Positions 32,401 to 43,849 of a DNA stretch of 64,000 nt are shown in pieces. Where the stretch lies: the NCBI GenBank assembly GCA_023213315.1, contig JAKCPI010005069.1, forward strand, positions 1-64,000, read 5' to 3'. Position numbers and translations under genes: made by a program. The notes under the pieces are model-generated. The model had not been told where the DNA came from and made no database searches. It saw nothing but the letters and a program-made list of their open reading frames with translations. The stretch comes from Euborellia annulipes. Taxonomy: Eukaryota > Arthropoda > Insecta > Dermaptera > Anisolabididae. Every line of letters starts with the position of its first letter. Within the stretch, counting starts at the first letter, position 1.

Positions 32401-34965
32401 GTCAAACAAATACAGATTTTCGTTAGAAATACCTCCATCTTATTTGTTTGACGATTGATTGTCCTGAAGAAGGGCGCGACTGGCGTCCGAAACGTCGACG
32501 ATCAAATAAAGGAAAATCTGATAAAAATTGATCTTGTTTTTGTCGGATTTCATTTTTCCTGGTTCCTATCCACACTTTGATTAATTTTTTCTCAAAAGAG
32601 TCAAAAGTAGACTTGGTTCACTTTAGCTCTGAACCCCTCATATATTGGTAGGCATAGATTTTATTGATTTTTGCTGATTCATGTCTTGATAAAAAAAATT
32701 AGGAGAGGATAGATAATAGAATGAAAAATTCCTATCGTTCTTTTATTTAATTTTTTAAAATGGTAATGCTAATTATGATAAAATGCATGCAAATTTAAAA
32801 CTTTTGCCTGCTCTTTGTTTTATATACGCGTATATTCGCCCTCTTAATGTTAAAGAGATAAGAAAATATAAGGGGGAAATAAATTACATTTACTCTTCAA
32901 AAACAAAAAAGTGTACCTTTGAGAAATATCGATTCGTTCCCCCGTAGATATCATCGCAGCTGACAATATGATCGCCACTCTGTAAAAGATGAATCATCGC
33001 TGTGCAGGTACCAAGTCCTGATGAAAAGGCGATTGCATATTCGGCATTGTCCAAAGCAGCCAGGCATTCTTCAAGGACGTTGCGGCTCGGGTTACCTGAC
33101 CGACCATATTCAAATCCCTGGAAAGGAGATAATTAACAATAAATATCCGGAGCTCTCGGAATTCAAAATCGGAAAAATGGGAATTTTTGGGAAATGAGGT
33201 TTTTTTGAAACAAAAATTGATTCTAGTTTTTATTAATCACGATTTTTTTTATATAGTCAATTAGAGTTTTTCTTTCTGCACAAATTTAGTCTGATCTGAT
33301 TAGCCGATCGGAATCTACAAGGGCTTAAACCTTCAAATAAGAATTTCCCGTCGCGCGCTCTTATGCGGTAAAATGAAATAATAGGAAAAAAATAAATGGT
33401 AATAATCTTTAGCTGAAGGATCATGCTTTCTAATCATATATTCAGAATAATTATACCTCTTAAGAGTTATTCGAGCCGATAACGAGCAATATTTCATGTT
33501 CTTTTATCCAACTTTTTTGTGCATGAATTCCATTTTTTTACAAATTGCATGACTCGGCTTGCGTCACGGCGCGTCCTAGTTTCGCGAACAGCCCCGGTTT
33601 TAAACACTTATCCCAGTGTCCCGACCCGTTGTTAAATATATCCCGGGTTTTAGATCTACACGTCAATGAATTTCAAATTTCGACTACTGAATTGAAATCT
33701 GCTAAAAAATATTCTTGTGCAACTAAATAATGTATAATAACTGTAGTTTATTATATTTTTGTGATGTACATTTAATTTTTGTGATATTCAGTAATTTGTA
33801 ATAATAGCCAAATATTAATTTTGGATGGAACATAGAACAAGATAATGTCATCTCATTCAAAGATCGATAGGAGAGGGAGAACTCAGAGATATGAGCAGTG
33901 GCGGATTAAGCAGTCACATCTGGGGCCAAGACGTGTCTATTGATTAATTCAATTTTATATCTACTCTTATCTATTCATTTCAACTCGTCTACTTGTCAGT
34001 ATTAACTCACTTTGTGAAATACGATAAAAACTAGTCATTCTCTTAAATTTGAGAGAATGACTCGTCATTTTTTTCTAAACACATCCTTTTTAATCTCATT
34101 TAAATAAGTTTTCAAATAAAAACTATAAATATAATTACTAAAAAAAAAAAACATTTATTTATATTTATTTTTTTAATGAGATAAGAAAAAAAGTGGGGGA
34201 AGGTGTGCCAAGATAAGAAAAATTATGCAAAGCTAGTAAGAGGAAGTATTTATTACCCAGGCCGGTTAAAAAAACGCAGAGCATTTACGTAAGAGATGTT
34301 TAGTTTGATTAAAATAATATTTATACTGGGGTGTGAATTGACAAATTTCTTAGAATTGTTTCTTTCTATGTAAATTATTATCAGATAAAATTAACTATTT
34401 ACAACTTGGAATTAATTTTAATAAATTCTTGTCAAAGTTGTATTGTCTACGCTGATACAATAGCATAGAAAATGGGGGGGGGGGCACAACCCGATTGGTT
34501 TTTCAATAAAACCTGAGCAACCGCGTTATTTTAGAAAATTCAATTTTTTTCATCTTATTTGTTTTTTTGTATGTGATTTATTTTTAAAAGAAATTATGCA
34601 GAGAAGCGGTATTGTGATCTTGGGATTATGACACGACACTTTTTAAAAATAATTATATCATTTTCAAGAAAATTATAACTATTGTTTTTTTTTTTTCACA
34701 CAAAAGTTTGGCTAAAAACAACTTTTTTCCGCATATTGCAGATTGAATTAAATCAATCAAGAAATGATTGAACACTTTGAGGTCTTTGACCTGAAAGGCA
34801 TTTGATAATTACGCTATGTTCGCCAGGCGCAGACTGCTTGAAAGTAGTTGTTAAAGTAATGGGTGGAATGATTGCTCCAGATTTCCATTGAGAGGGATCC
34901 TGACCGCTATGGATTGCCTTTGTTGCAAATTGTGGATCTTTAGCGAGATAGCCGTTTTCTGCCAT
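29411..34965 (-). CDS. CTH: Cystathionine gamma-lyase
   Basis: Seven coding exons on the minus strand: 34965-34813, 33117-32917, 31893-31672, 31597-31462, 31400-31248, 31169-30995 and 29561-29411; 396 residues, near the normal 400. This PLP enzyme splits cystathionine to cysteine, 2-oxobutyrate and ammonia in the transsulfuration pathway, in the cytosol, and can also make hydrogen sulfide. Visible family marks: [57 protein letters not shown], the PLP lysine Lys208 in [12 protein letters not shown], and the C-terminal [17 protein letters not shown] and SIMTHASV. All splice phases agree and no stop interrupts. Introns 1, 2 and 6 are long and filled with repeats. Confidence 0.96.
29570..30990. 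other. CTH intron 6, mostly unassigned
   Basis: AT-rich intron with repeated AAATATGCAC strings near 30010-30070. A minus-strand open frame at 30280-30537 of 85 codons was not recognised; it may be a transposon remnant. Confidence 0.4.
32292..32560. mobile_element. Near-perfect palindromic element with hammerhead-like cores on both strands (CTH intron 2)
   Basis: The arms, about 115-120 bp each (32292-32411 and 32441-32560), are almost exact inverses around a short spacer. Each arm carries the same core: minus strand 32389-32357 and plus strand 32464-32496, reading CTGAAGA, a GGGCG...CGTCC stem, then GAAACGTC. Because both arms have it, either transcript strand would contain one core. No protein frame is present. 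Confidence 0.7.
33897..33932 (+). mobile_element. Possible hAT-like terminus
   Basis: CAGTGGCGGATTAAGCAGTC with GGGGCC just inside is a common start of hAT-type elements (compare CAGGGGCGGATC at 54343). No matching right end was found in this intron, so it may be a fragment. Confidence 0.3.
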
Positions 34966-35640
34966 TTCTAAAACAAACAAAAAAATACATAATAATTAAA
35001 TAAATTTATAGATATATGAAGGAAAGAAAAAAAGAAAAATGTATCAAATTTGCGATTATTGCTGAAGAGGAGAGAAATTTAAAAGATCAGGGAACGCTAC
35101 AGCAAAAAAAAATAAATAAATAAACACTAAGCACTGAAATATGAAATAATGGATTTCAAGAAAGCAAGAAGGAAGACATCAAGAAGATGAACTTTGAAGG
35201 AGAAGAAATCGAAGAAAGAAAGAAATTCAAATATTTGTGTGTTATCTTCACGTCAGGAAACTCAAGAAAGGAACATTCTAAAAATTCGACGTTGGCTGCG
35301 TGATCTTAAAAAATAAATTAAAAATCTATATACAATATATAATTTGGTAATGTTCGTCTATCACGGTCTCTGGGCAACTTCCCGTTGAAATTTCGAAACG
35401 AAATGTTATATGCTTAAAGAGAATCTTCCGAGGGATTATACGAAATTCCTGTAAATTTTTGAGTTATTGATAAAGTTACGATTTATCCCGGGGATGCGGA
35501 ACGAAAAAGGATAAGACTGAAGAAGAATAAGGTCCGGAGAGGAAGATGAGAAGTGGAATGAAGGAATCGTGAGAAAAGGCAGAAGGACCGATCGATTTAG
35601 GCGAACTAAAAATTTTTAAATCGTCAAACCACGTCTATTT
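34966..35640 (+). mobile_element. Decayed non-LTR retrotransposon tail
   Basis: Around 35187-35290 the plus strand reads EIEERKKFKYLCVIFTSG and RKEHSKN, the pattern found after the reverse-transcriptase domain of RTE/CR1-like ORF2 proteins. Downstream 35340-35560 continues in broken frames (GLWATS-like and RIFRGIIRN-like). Stops and frame changes are frequent. Only about 400 bp are recognisable; 34966-35120 is plain AT-rich sequence upstream of CTH. Confidence 0.5.
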
Positions 35641-35706
35641 TTTTTTAATTAAATGCTTTTATTTAACTTACTCTTTCAAGGTCACCAACTTTATGGCTTT
35701 GTTAAG

Positions 35707-36700
35707 GACACTTCCCGATGAGCTAGAGGTGTGAAATTTGATATTTAAGAGTCATTTTTGATGACGCAAATTGTGAGTTTGGTTTTACCAAAATGGACCA
35801 AACTAATGTGGTACTTTATTTGAAACCCTTCGTGAATTAATGTAATTTCAAAAGACTTCCCGATGGGCTAGAGGTGTGAAATGTAATACTTAAGAGTCAT
35901 TTTTGATGACGCCACTATATGGTGGTTTTGATCAAAATAGACCAAATTAATGTGGTACTTTATTTGAAACCCTTCGCGAATTAATGTAATTTCAAAAGAC
36001 TTCCCGATGGGCTAGAGGTGTGAAATGTAATACTTAAGAGTCATTTTTGATGACGCCACTATATGGTGGTTTTGATCAAAATAGACCAAACTAATGTGGT
36101 ACTTTATTTGAAACCCTTCGCGAATTAATGTAATTTCAAAAGACTTCCCGATGGGCTAGAGGTGTGAAATGTAATACTTAAGAGTCATTTTTGATGACGC
36201 CACTATATGGTGGTTTTGATCAAAATAGACCAAACTAATGTGGTACTTTATTTGAAACCCTTCGCGAATTAATGTAATTTCAAAAGACTTCCCGATGGGC
36301 TAAAGGTGTGAAATGTAATACTTAAGAGTCATTTTTGATGACGCCACTATATGGTGGTTTTGATCAAAATAGACCAAATTAATGTGGTACTTTATTTGAA
36401 ACCCTTCGCGAATTAATGTAATTTCAAAAGACTTCCCGATGGGCTAGAGGTGTGAAATGTAATACTTAAGAGTCATTTTTGATGACGCCACTATATGGTG
36501 GTTTTGATCAAAATAGACCAAACTAATGTGGTACTTTATTTGAAACCCTTCGCGAATTAATGTAATTTCAAAAGACTTCCCGATGGGCTAAAGGTGTGAA
36601 ATTTAATACTTAAGAGTCATTTTTGATGACGCCACTATATGGTGGTTTTGATCAAAATAGACCAAACTAATGTGGTACTTTATTTGAAGCCTCACGCAAA
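35707..36700 (+). repeat. Tandem array of 144-bp units
   Basis: About seven head-to-tail copies. Units begin GACTTCCCGATGGGCTA at 35854, 35998, 36142, 36286, 36430 and 36574, exactly 144 nt apart, with a more diverged first copy from about 35707. Each contains ACTATATGGTGGTTTTGATC and CTAATGTGGTACTTTATTTG. Inner copies differ at only a few bases, while outer ones have drifted, a normal sign of recent unequal exchange. The same TAATGTGGTACTTTAT string also appears alone near 36799-36819. Confidence 0.93.
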
Positions 36701-36867
36701 TAAGGCCCTATTAACTATAGTTTTGAATTTTGATATTTACGAGTCATTTTTTTATGATAATGAATAATTTTTCAATTGAACCAAATCAAAATAGGCCAAA
36801 CTAATGTGGTACTTTATCATATTGATGATTTTTGATAAGACTAAAAGACTAAAAAGCTTAAAATAAA

Positions 36868-37165
36868 AATAAAATAAAAAAAAGATTTTTAAAAAAATGC
36901 TTTTATTTAAATTGAACTAAAAAGAGATAAATAAGAAAGAAATAATTTAATTGTTCTTGTTAAAATTTTTTAATATTTATGACTTAAAATAAAAGCGTGG
37001 GGCGCGAGCCTCGGAATCACTTCGAAGCGCCCCACGCTTTTATTTTAAGTCAAATATTAAAAAATTTTAACAAGAACAATTAAATTATTTCTTTCTTATT
37101 TATCTCTTTTTAGTTCAATTTAAATAAAAGCATTTTCTTAAAAATCTTTTTTTTATTTTATTTTT
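36868..37165. repeat. Long hairpin next to the 144-bp array
   Basis: Arms of about 125-135 bp (36868-37003 and 37027-37165) are near-perfect inverses. The centre is GC-rich (GTGGGGCGC ... GCGCCCCAC) in otherwise AT-rich sequence. The outer arm string AAATGCTTTTATTTAA also occurs left of the tandem array at about 35653, suggesting that the array and hairpin belong to one element of about 1.5 kb. Confidence 0.8.
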
Positions 37166-39689
37166 TCCGGTTAAGGCAATTGAATTTTAAAGATGTTTAG
37201 TTTTAAAAATTCTCAATTAAAAATTTTTAAACTTAATCCTGGTGCAAATGGGCATTAGTGACCCAAAAAAATATGAACAAATTTGACCCAAAATCAAAAC
37301 CCGTCTCAAAAAGGTTCGCCACCCCTGACATATGATCTCACTTGTGATAAGTATAAAGGGCCAACTCGCCAGCATATATGATACATACAATTTTAAATAC
37401 CGATTTCTTAATTTAACTTGTTTTAAGGCGGCATGCGACGAAGGTATTTAACCATAAACAAGAAAGCATCAACTTTTATTCTATAATCAGTTAGAATTTA
37501 GACGAGGTCTAAATGGCCTCAGATGCCGAAAAAAACCTTAAACAAATTAAAAAAAAGAAAATTAGAATTTAGAAAAAAAAAAGAAAAATTCTAACCCAAA
37601 GTCCTGAGTTGGATTCTTAAAGAGGCAGGAATTATTTCATGATTCTTAGCTAAAATAAATAATTTATTTTTATGTCTGGACATTTGTATGAGCCATCCCA
37701 ACATCATTAATCTTTATTTAAACTAATTTTTAAATTTCTTCTTCGATGAGTTGACATCACAATTGACAGATGAATATCACAACGGTTAGAGGGAAATTTG
37801 AAAGTTAAATTTTGATTTAATTTGAAATACGAGACAAGCCAGTTAGAAATCTTGTTGGAAAGGCCCTGTCTTTTTTTTCTTTTCTTTTTCATGGGGTGTG
37901 ATTATCTAATTGACGCGAGGACTCAGGTTACATTCCAAGATAATTTTTTTAGGAGTCTGGTCTCATCATCGCTTATCGGAATATTTGACTAATTTATGAA
38001 ATTACACTTTTTTAAATACGAACAAGTTGGATTCATGCGTTGAAAACATTACGAAACGTTGCATCTAGCTTGAGCTAGTGAAGGAACTTGCGCAGAAGGC
38101 CAGCAAATTTGTATTTTCTTGCGCAATGACGTCATCCGAGAAGAAGAAAAGGCCGATTGTTGACGCAACAATGGTCAACTGATCTCACCAATTTCCTAAC
38201 CTTTATTCTATGGTATGAATATACATTGGCATATTTTTTATTGAAATTCAGAATACAAATTTCAATCAACCACAACTGGTCTTGATTCCATTCTGAGTGG
38301 TGAGTGCAATTCTTCCATGCTTAAATTTATGTCTTTTATTATATAGAGATTATACAATTTTATAGCTGCAAATTAGTCTTAACCCATTGACTTTTAATAA
38401 AAGAGTTAAATCCATTTTAATTCGATCATATAATAAATTTATCTGTTTTCATCTAATCATTTGTATGAAATAATCTTCACAGGTAATCCCAGTCATTAAT
38501 TCTAATCCATGCAAATAGTAATTAATCCTATAAAATTTTCTCCTTAAATTTCAAATAAAAACTAAACATTTTAAGTTTTTTTTTCTTAATACAAAGCTCT
38601 TGAGCCTCGGAGATTTATCCCTTTCTCTCAGGGCGACTACAATCTCCCTTTTTCTAAATTGTCTAGACCGACTTAAAAAGTGTGAATATACATTTTTGTT
38701 CTAAAAAGGTTTGCCTGTCTGGGTTTAAAATTCCACAATTATCCTGTATTTGTTTGAAATTTTCTACCCTTTTAATAAAGGTTTTATTACTTCTTTTTTA
38801 ATGCAAAAATTCATTCAAATTATGAATGGAATTAATTGTTGATAAGGATTTCATTTATATTATTTCAATATAGTTTAATAATCAATTAATAAAATTGTAA
38901 TTTGTCAATACAAGAATGATTGACATCTTTGTTTTAACAACGAGGAAAAAGGTTACCTCTTTTTAAAATAATGAAAAGAAGAAAAGCAAACAAATGCTTT
39001 GCAGCTTTTACTATTCTTTTGTCAATCCCATTTACACTCGGCGCCACTGCTACTGCCAGGGAGGGGCCTTTTTGAATAGAATTGAAGATGAATAGTTTCA
39101 ATCGTCACATTTATCTCTTTTGAAGTTGTATGAATAGTTTCTTATTCTTGTTAGAGACAACACTTGGGTAGCTATAGAGTTTTCACAAGGACCAAGTCTC
39201 AGCATGGTCAAGACTGTAGCCATGTGAGCTGAGCCTTCAGAAAAAATTCGAGACCCGCCCCGGGCTATGAATATTTTAGAAGCTCCTCAAGCTTTTTCAC
39301 TTTTTAAATTTTTAATAATTTATTATTAAAAAAACATCTCGTCTAAAATCCTTAACCAATATTAAAATAAATTGGGGGTTTTTGTTTTTCCCATTTTAAA
39401 TTGTCAAATACAGAACTGAAAAAAAAAACGCATCTATTGAATTTTTTCCTAATCGCCTTAATTTCTGTCTTATGTTTAGTTTAATTTTCATTCCGTTTAG
39501 TATTCATTTAACCAGATAGAGAGTTGCCAAGTTGAGGCCCGGGGCTGCAGCCCCCCTGCCTGAGGGGCAAATTAAATGATCGATATGGGCCTTGAGTTTT
39601 ATTTTGCATAAGCCTACTTAATACATTCAAAATTTCAAATTTTGAAAAGGAAAAAAATTTAATTAAAATTCAATTTCATCAAATTATTA
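37166..39689. other. Long stretch without recognised genes
   Basis: Mostly AT-rich. A hAT-like right end (GGTTCGCCACCCCTG) ends at about 37328. A CRE-type palindrome TGACGTCA lies at 38127-38134 in a GC-richer patch (38080-38170) that ends some 130 nt before a possible donor (GGTGAGTGC at about 38299). This could be a promoter plus non-coding first exon, but no coding sequence follows. Confidence 0.35.
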
Positions 39690-40110
39690 AATAAAAAAAT
39701 CTGGTGTGACTAGTCACACAGCACACAACATTCTCTTACCTTGTGTTGTGTGCTTGTCACTCCAGTTTTTTGTGTCGAGATATATTTAGTTTCCGCCGAT
39801 ATATTATAATTCAAGATTATATAATATAAAATTTATTCGATCGAAATTTAAATACTTCGTTTTTGACCCGGCAGGTGGTGGAGATCCAATTCTATATCAA
39901 CATTTATTTTGATTTTTTGGCCATCCTGAAGTTTATATTTTAATTTTACCAGGGTTTGGGATGATTTCTCATTTTATAAACATGGAAAAATATTTATATT
40001 TTGTTACTATCTCACCTATCTTTCCTATGAAGTATTAATACATGAGTAAAATAGTGCTTCAAACAATTTTGAAGTCTAATTTTCGAAAATGAAAAATAAT
40101 ATTATGAAAT
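39690..40110. repeat. Dispersed hairpin family copy
   Basis: Begins with the hairpin (CTGGTGTGAC ... GTCACTCCAG, about 39700-39766) followed by the family body (TTTAGTTTCCGCCGATATATTA and further GAAGTATTAATACATGAGTAAAATAGTGCTTCAAACAAT). It is diverged and truncated. Confidence 0.7.
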
Positions 40111-40479
40111 TTTTTTTTAAATTACATAACAATTTAAATTCCAAAATCGATAACTATAATCATGACTTGGCAATTTTTCCTTGTTCTATTTCGACTTCTA
40201 TAGGTAATCGTTTATAATATTTTCCTGGTGGAGGGGGAAGAGAGATGATGTAGCATTTACAATTAATTATGCTTAATTAGAATGATTCTCGCCTATATCA
40301 AATCATTTTTTAATTGGGAAAGTATTGCGATCTCATTTCCGAGGAAATACACCTTTTCAAGTTACCTGAGTCTTAAAAAAAAGGATCTCGCCTGGGCTGT
40401 GTGTTAAAAAATCTCAAATCGCAACTGTCCTGTGATTTATCAGAGAATCGCTGCTAGTACTTTTTACTTTCTCTTACCT

Positions 40480-40735
40480 CTATATATGTTAATATATATA
40501 GAGAGAAAGTATTGGATTCATGTCAAAAATTCGATGTCGAGATTTTGATGGATCTTCACGTTTTGAGGTCCCCTGAATCCAACAAAGAGGTTTTCGCGAC
40601 ATGGTCTGTCTGTGTATTCAATTTAAACCATGAAGGAATTGAGCTAGGAGAGTGAAATTTTATATTTAACCCCCATAAGGCGTGATATTATTAATTAATT
40701 TTTTTTTTTTTCAAAATTTGCTTTAACGATTTTGA
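40480..40735. repeat. Dispersed hairpin family copy, left-end part
   Basis: ACTTTCTCTTACC, a TA-rich palindrome and GAGAGAAAGTATTGGATTCATG, then GGTCCCCTGAATCCAA and CGCGACATGGTCTGTCTGTG. It stops soon after the AGGAATTGAGCTAGGAG segment. Confidence 0.75.
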
Positions 40736-41070
40736 TTAAATAAATAAATGATAAATCCAGTGGCGCAACCACGATTTTCCTCTGGGTAATGGAGGGTTTG
40801 TCTTTTTTCCTGCTTGGAATTAAGCAGGATCATTGAAGATATTTTATCACTATCCACAAAAGTTTTTGCGTAGGGGGAGAGGGGGTCAAAAAGTTTTTTT
40901 TTTTCTTTTGTAAATGAATGTATACCAGGGGTGGGTCGCTTTAGAAAGAACATTTTTTTTTCTCTATTTATTGATTTCCCAGGGGGGAGTGAGGACTAGA
41001 ACGATATTTAAGATTTTAAGAATCCATAGTAAAGTTGGTTACCAGAGCCACGAGTCTTATTTTTTTAATA

Positions 41071-41640
41071 AAAAATCTGGTGTGACTGGTCGCACAGCAC
41101 ACAACTTTCTCTTACCTCCGGAAATCGAAACATGGGTGTGCTTGTCTTGTGTGTCTTGATTTTTTTTGTGTCGAGATATATTATATCATATTGTATATAT
41201 TATATATATATTGATATTTAGTTTCCGCCGATATATTAGAATTCAAGATGTAAAATTTATAAACATGGGTATATATTTATTTTTTGGCAACCATTTCTCC
41301 TATCTCTCCTATGAAGTATTGCAATACAAGAGTAGTAGTGGTCTTGGGAAGATTTCAAGGGCAAAACGAAAATATACATTTTAAAGAGCATCTAAAAAAT
41401 AATTGATTTATGAATTTTAAACAAAATCGTTGGAGCGAATTTTGAGAAAAGCGAAAAAAAAAAAACTGAAAAAATACATCAGTAGAGTACTAATACTTTT
41501 TGGTCGATTTTCTTCAAAAGCTTATTTTCACGCCCTAGGTAGGTGTCAAACTTACCTGCTAAATATAAAAATTCAATTCCTTCATGCTTTGAACACAGAC
41601 AGACCCTGTTGTGAAAACCACTTTTTACTTTCTCTTACCT
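41071..41640. repeat. Dispersed hairpin family copy
   Basis: An imperfect hairpin at 41071-41168, then the body in the same orientation as 41838-42290, ending at CACAGACAGACC and GAAAACCACTTTTT next to the terminal ACTTTCTCTTACC. Confidence 0.75.
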
Positions 41641-42420
41641 ATGTATATATGTAATATATATATAGAGAGAAAGTATTGGTTTCATGTCAAAAATTCGATG
41701 TCGAGATTTTGATGGATCTTTACGTTTTGAGGTCCCCTGAATCCAAAAAATCTGGTGTGACTGTCGCACAGCACACAACTTTCTCTTACCTTCGGTAATC
41801 GAAAGTTGTGTTCTGTGCTTGTCACACCAGATTTTTTGTGTCGACAAAAATTTAGTTTCCGCCAATATATTAGAATTAAAGATGTCAAATTTATAAACAT
41901 GGGAAAATATTTATATTTTGTTACCATGGCAACCATTTCTCCTATCTTCTCTATGAAGCACAAGAGTAAAAGTGTGCTTCAAACAATTTGAGAGCAAAAC
42001 GAGAATATACATTTGAAAGAGCATCTAAAAAATAATTGATTTTTGAATTTTAATCAAAATCGTTAGAGTGAATTTTGAGAAAATCGAAAAAAACTGAAAA
42101 AGTACATCAGTAAAGTACTAGTACTCTTTGGCCGATTTTGATTAAAAGCTTATTTTTTCCGGTCCCGGGGTGTTTAACTTAAATATAAAATTTCAACCTC
42201 GTAGCTCAATTCCTTCATGCTTAAAATTGACCACACACACACACACACAGACACACACACAGAGACAGACAGACCATGTCGCGAAAACCACTTTTTTGGA
42301 TACAGGGGACCTCAAACGTAAAGATCCATCAAAATCTCGACATCGAATTTTTGACATGAAACCAATACTTTCTCTCTATATATATATAACATATATATAG
42401 AGGTAAAGAGAAAGTAAAAA
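41630..42420. mobile_element. Most complete copy of the dispersed family, with terminal inverted repeats
   Basis: About 790 bp. The left end (41630-41750: ACTTTCTCTTACC, TA-rich palindrome, GTATTGGTTTCATG ... CCCCTGAATCC) and the right end (42296-42420) are inverse repeats of about 120-130 bp. Just inside the left end is a 90-bp hairpin (41745-41838). The rest has no convincing coding capacity, so it is a non-autonomous element. I cannot place it in a superfamily; the target duplication is not visible because copies abut one another. Confidence 0.75.
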
Positions 42421-43050
42421 GTGATTTTCGCGACATGGTCTGTCTGTCCGTCTGTGTGTGTGTGTGTGTGTTCAATTTTAAGCATGAAGGAATTGAGCTA
42501 GGAAGTTGAAATTTTATATTTAAGTTAGGCAGCCCCCCGGGACCGGAAAAATAAGCTTTTAATCAAAATCGGCCAAAGGGTACTAGTACTTTACTGATGT
42601 ACTTTTTCAGTTTTTTTTCAATTTTCTCAAAATTCGCTCTAACGATTTTGATTAAAATTCAAAAATCAATTATTTTTTAGATGCTCTTTCAAATGTATAT
42701 TCTCGTTTTGCCCTCAAAATTGTTTGAAGCACACTTTACTCTTGTGCTTCATAGAAAAGATAGGAGAAATGGCTGCCATGGTAACAAAATATAAATATTT
42801 TCCCATACTTATAAATTTTACATCTTGAATTTTAATATATCGGCGGAAACTAAATATATGTCGACACGAAAAATCTGGTGTGACAAGCACAGAACACAAC
42901 TTTCGATTACCGAAGGTAAGAGAAAGTTGTGTGCTGTGCGACAGTCACACCAGATTTTTGGATTCGGGACCTCAAAACGTGTATATCCATTAAAATCTCG
43001 ACATCGAATTTTTGACATGAATCCAATACTTTCTCTCTCTATATATATTA
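42405..43050. repeat. Inverted partner copy of the dispersed family
   Basis: Runs in the opposite direction to 41630-42420: CGCGACATGG and a GT-rich microsatellite first, body, hairpin at 42869-42959, then the terminal segment up to the TA-rich end at about 43045. Together with 41630-42420 it forms a roughly 1.4-kb imperfect palindrome centred near 42400. Confidence 0.8.
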
Positions 43051-43052
43051 AC

Positions 43053-43608
43053 ATACTAGTCGCAAAGCCCGCCTTCGGCGGGCTTTCCGCCTAGCCAGGG
43101 GGCTGCGCCCCTGGACCCCCTCTGCTCGCCTTCGGCGAGCAAGTTTATTCCCAATTTGGGATATTTCTTGTTGCAATGCAAGTGTTAAGATGTTAAGGAA
43201 GGATCTTATATTCAAGCGAGGCGAGGGTACCTATTGGGAACAGCACAAAAGGGTCTGTTTATGACTCTTTAAAGGGTCAGTCACCTGCATCCTCTCTTCG
43301 TTTTTCAACTGCTGCGTAGCCCCCACCCCCAGCCCATAGTCAGGTAGGAAGCTGGTTCACATAGCATAAAGGACGCTCTCTAATTTCTAGCCAATTTGTT
43401 GATTTTGTGTTCCCATATTGAAGAAATTTGATTATAATTAATTTTCCAAAACATTTAAGAGATTCAAATTATTACTACGTTACTCCCAGAGCCATATACT
43501 ATATGTATACTTAATTTCAAATGGATTCATTGGAAATTGTGGATTTCTATAGAACATATACATACATATTTACATACATACATTTTTCCCATTTCATTTT
43601 TATATATA
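43053..43608 (+). mobile_element. Helitron/Helentron-like non-autonomous element
   Basis: Begins with ATACTAGTCGC in a TA-rich context, followed by two GC-rich hairpins (GCCCGCCTTCGGCGGGC near 43068 and CTCGCCTTCGGCGAG near 43126), and ends with CCCATTTCATTTTTATATATA near 43585-43608. A shortened relative is at 57274-57362. GC-rich terminal hairpins in TA-rich targets fit Helentron-type elements; the class assignment is tentative. Confidence 0.45.
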
Positions 43609-43849
43609 TAGATATATAGAGGTAAGAGAAAGTAAAAATTTGTTTTTTGAATATGTGTGAGTTATTGAATTCACACGTTTTTTTATTTTGTATGCTAATT
43701 TAACGAAACTACGTAAGGATTATAATTTGAATATCTCATCTAAGAGGGAAACGAGGAAAAAAATGTAATAAATTGATGATAGGCTTTATCAAATAACAAC
43801 TTGAGAAGTTAATACAAGTTTTTATTAAATAATGTAAAGAACACACACC

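Noticed and set aside
36142..36700. CRISPR-like array
   Set aside because: Units are contiguous 144-bp tandem repeats without unique spacers, in a eukaryotic genome; it is a minisatellite.
40756..40778. hAT terminus CAGTGGCGCAACCACG
   Set aside because: No inverse partner and no duplication found nearby; too short to call.
41682..43094. Several open frames of 76-93 codons across the dispersed repeats (both strands)
   Set aside because: They exist only because the repeat body lacks stops by chance; frames differ between copies and peptides run through hairpins and microsatellites.
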